Assembly: GCA_018058095.1 (NCBI GenBank) | Contig: JAGPCO010000006.1 | Location: 53,465 to 117,464 of the forward strand | Length of the DNA stretch: 64,000 nucleotides | Source: Kofleriaceae bacterium | GTDB lineage: Bacteria > Myxococcota_A > Polyangia > Haliangiales > Haliangiaceae | Reading direction: 5' to 3' | Shown: one piece after another, positions 63,935 through 64,000 of the stretch | Layout: every line of letters starts with the position of its first letter | How positions within the stretch are numbered: position 1 is the stretch's first letter | The notes under the pieces: model-generated | What the model was told of the DNA's origin: nothing | What the model saw: only the letters and a program-made list of their open reading frames with translations | Database searches by the model: none | Position numbers and translations under genes: made by a program

Positions 63935-64000
63935 ATGGCGACAGAGCGGCAGAAGGAGACGGGCAAGGGTGGGACGGTGCGGCGGATCCGGTATCTGCCG
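63935..64000 (+). CDS. Possible start of a gene cut by the window end
   Basis: An ATG opens a 22-codon frame, MATERQKETGKGGTVRRIRY..., that runs off the window. Too short to identify; the upstream spacing has no strong ribosome site. Confidence 0.3.
   Translation, partial: MATERQKETGKGGTVRRIRYLP

Overview
The window is GC-rich bacterial chromosome that looks like a myxobacterium (Myxococcota). The clues are a secreted metalloprotease ending in a DUF4215-type DGxxCDDGN motif followed by a MYXO-CTERM-like tail (CC, membrane segment, RRRRR), many lipoproteins that look restricted to this group, an AgmX/PglI-type C-terminal domain, Ser/Thr kinases, and a selenocysteine tRNA. Genes are dense, and many start with GTG or share ATGA/GTGA overlaps with the gene before.

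Layout. 1-2 kb: the end of an M56/BlaR-like peptidase with its BlaI-like repressor, then a His-tailed DMT transporter. 2-13.4 kb: nitrogen-oxide respiration and stress, with a superoxide dismutase, YtfE/ScdA iron-sulfur repair, a Crp/Fnr regulator, and a probable operon nirK (cytochrome fusion)-nirV-SCO-norC (two hemes)-norB-norQ-norD behind a Fnr/Crp-type palindrome. 13.5-27.3 kb: accessory genes, including an ankyrin protein, an unassigned gene coupled to a pentapeptide protein, a chimeric gene remnant, FG-GAP and other lipoproteins, selC, a VapBC-like toxin-antitoxin pair, a possible clan CD-like peptidase lipoprotein and a WbsX-type protein. Two inverted copies of a roughly 117-bp hairpin element sit 20 kb apart (2.8 and 23.1 kb), and each supplies the stop codon of a neighbouring gene.

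27.9-35.7 kb is the most unusual part: 29 tRNA or tRNA-like elements, all on the plus strand, that together cover all 20 standard amino acids. Between them lie a TROVE/Ro60 gene, an HNH endonuclease gene, two hexamer-based repeat tracts, a segment copying 23S rRNA helix 69 (28 of 30 bases), a very structured region of about 470 bp, and a duplicated tRNA-Glu unit. Eight of the tRNAs show a paired change at the elbow (A18 with G55 instead of G18 with U55). Three carry a related, covarying insertion in the anticodon region. Five have C33 in place of U33.

35.7-38.3 kb holds rfbC-rfbD-rfbB (dTDP-rhamnose). 38.3-42.0 kb is a sensor kinase with a sigma-54 activator, followed by divergent cytochrome genes that each have a GG-N10-GC sigma-54 promoter. 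The right-hand unit (43.0-52.8 kb) encodes a small cytochrome c, a five-heme FN3-repeat protein, a cupredoxin, a PEGA protein, a heme-bearing porin, a diheme cytochrome, a lipoprotein and a Ser/Thr kinase. It reads as an outer-membrane electron-transfer island. 52.8-64 kb: a kinase fused to an alpha/alpha toroid, SRPBCC and CopD-like proteins, metK, lipoproteins, an M36-like metalloprotease, and an alpha/beta-hydrolase lipoprotein with an added beta-rich domain.

All assignments come from reading the sequence. No database search or folding program was run.
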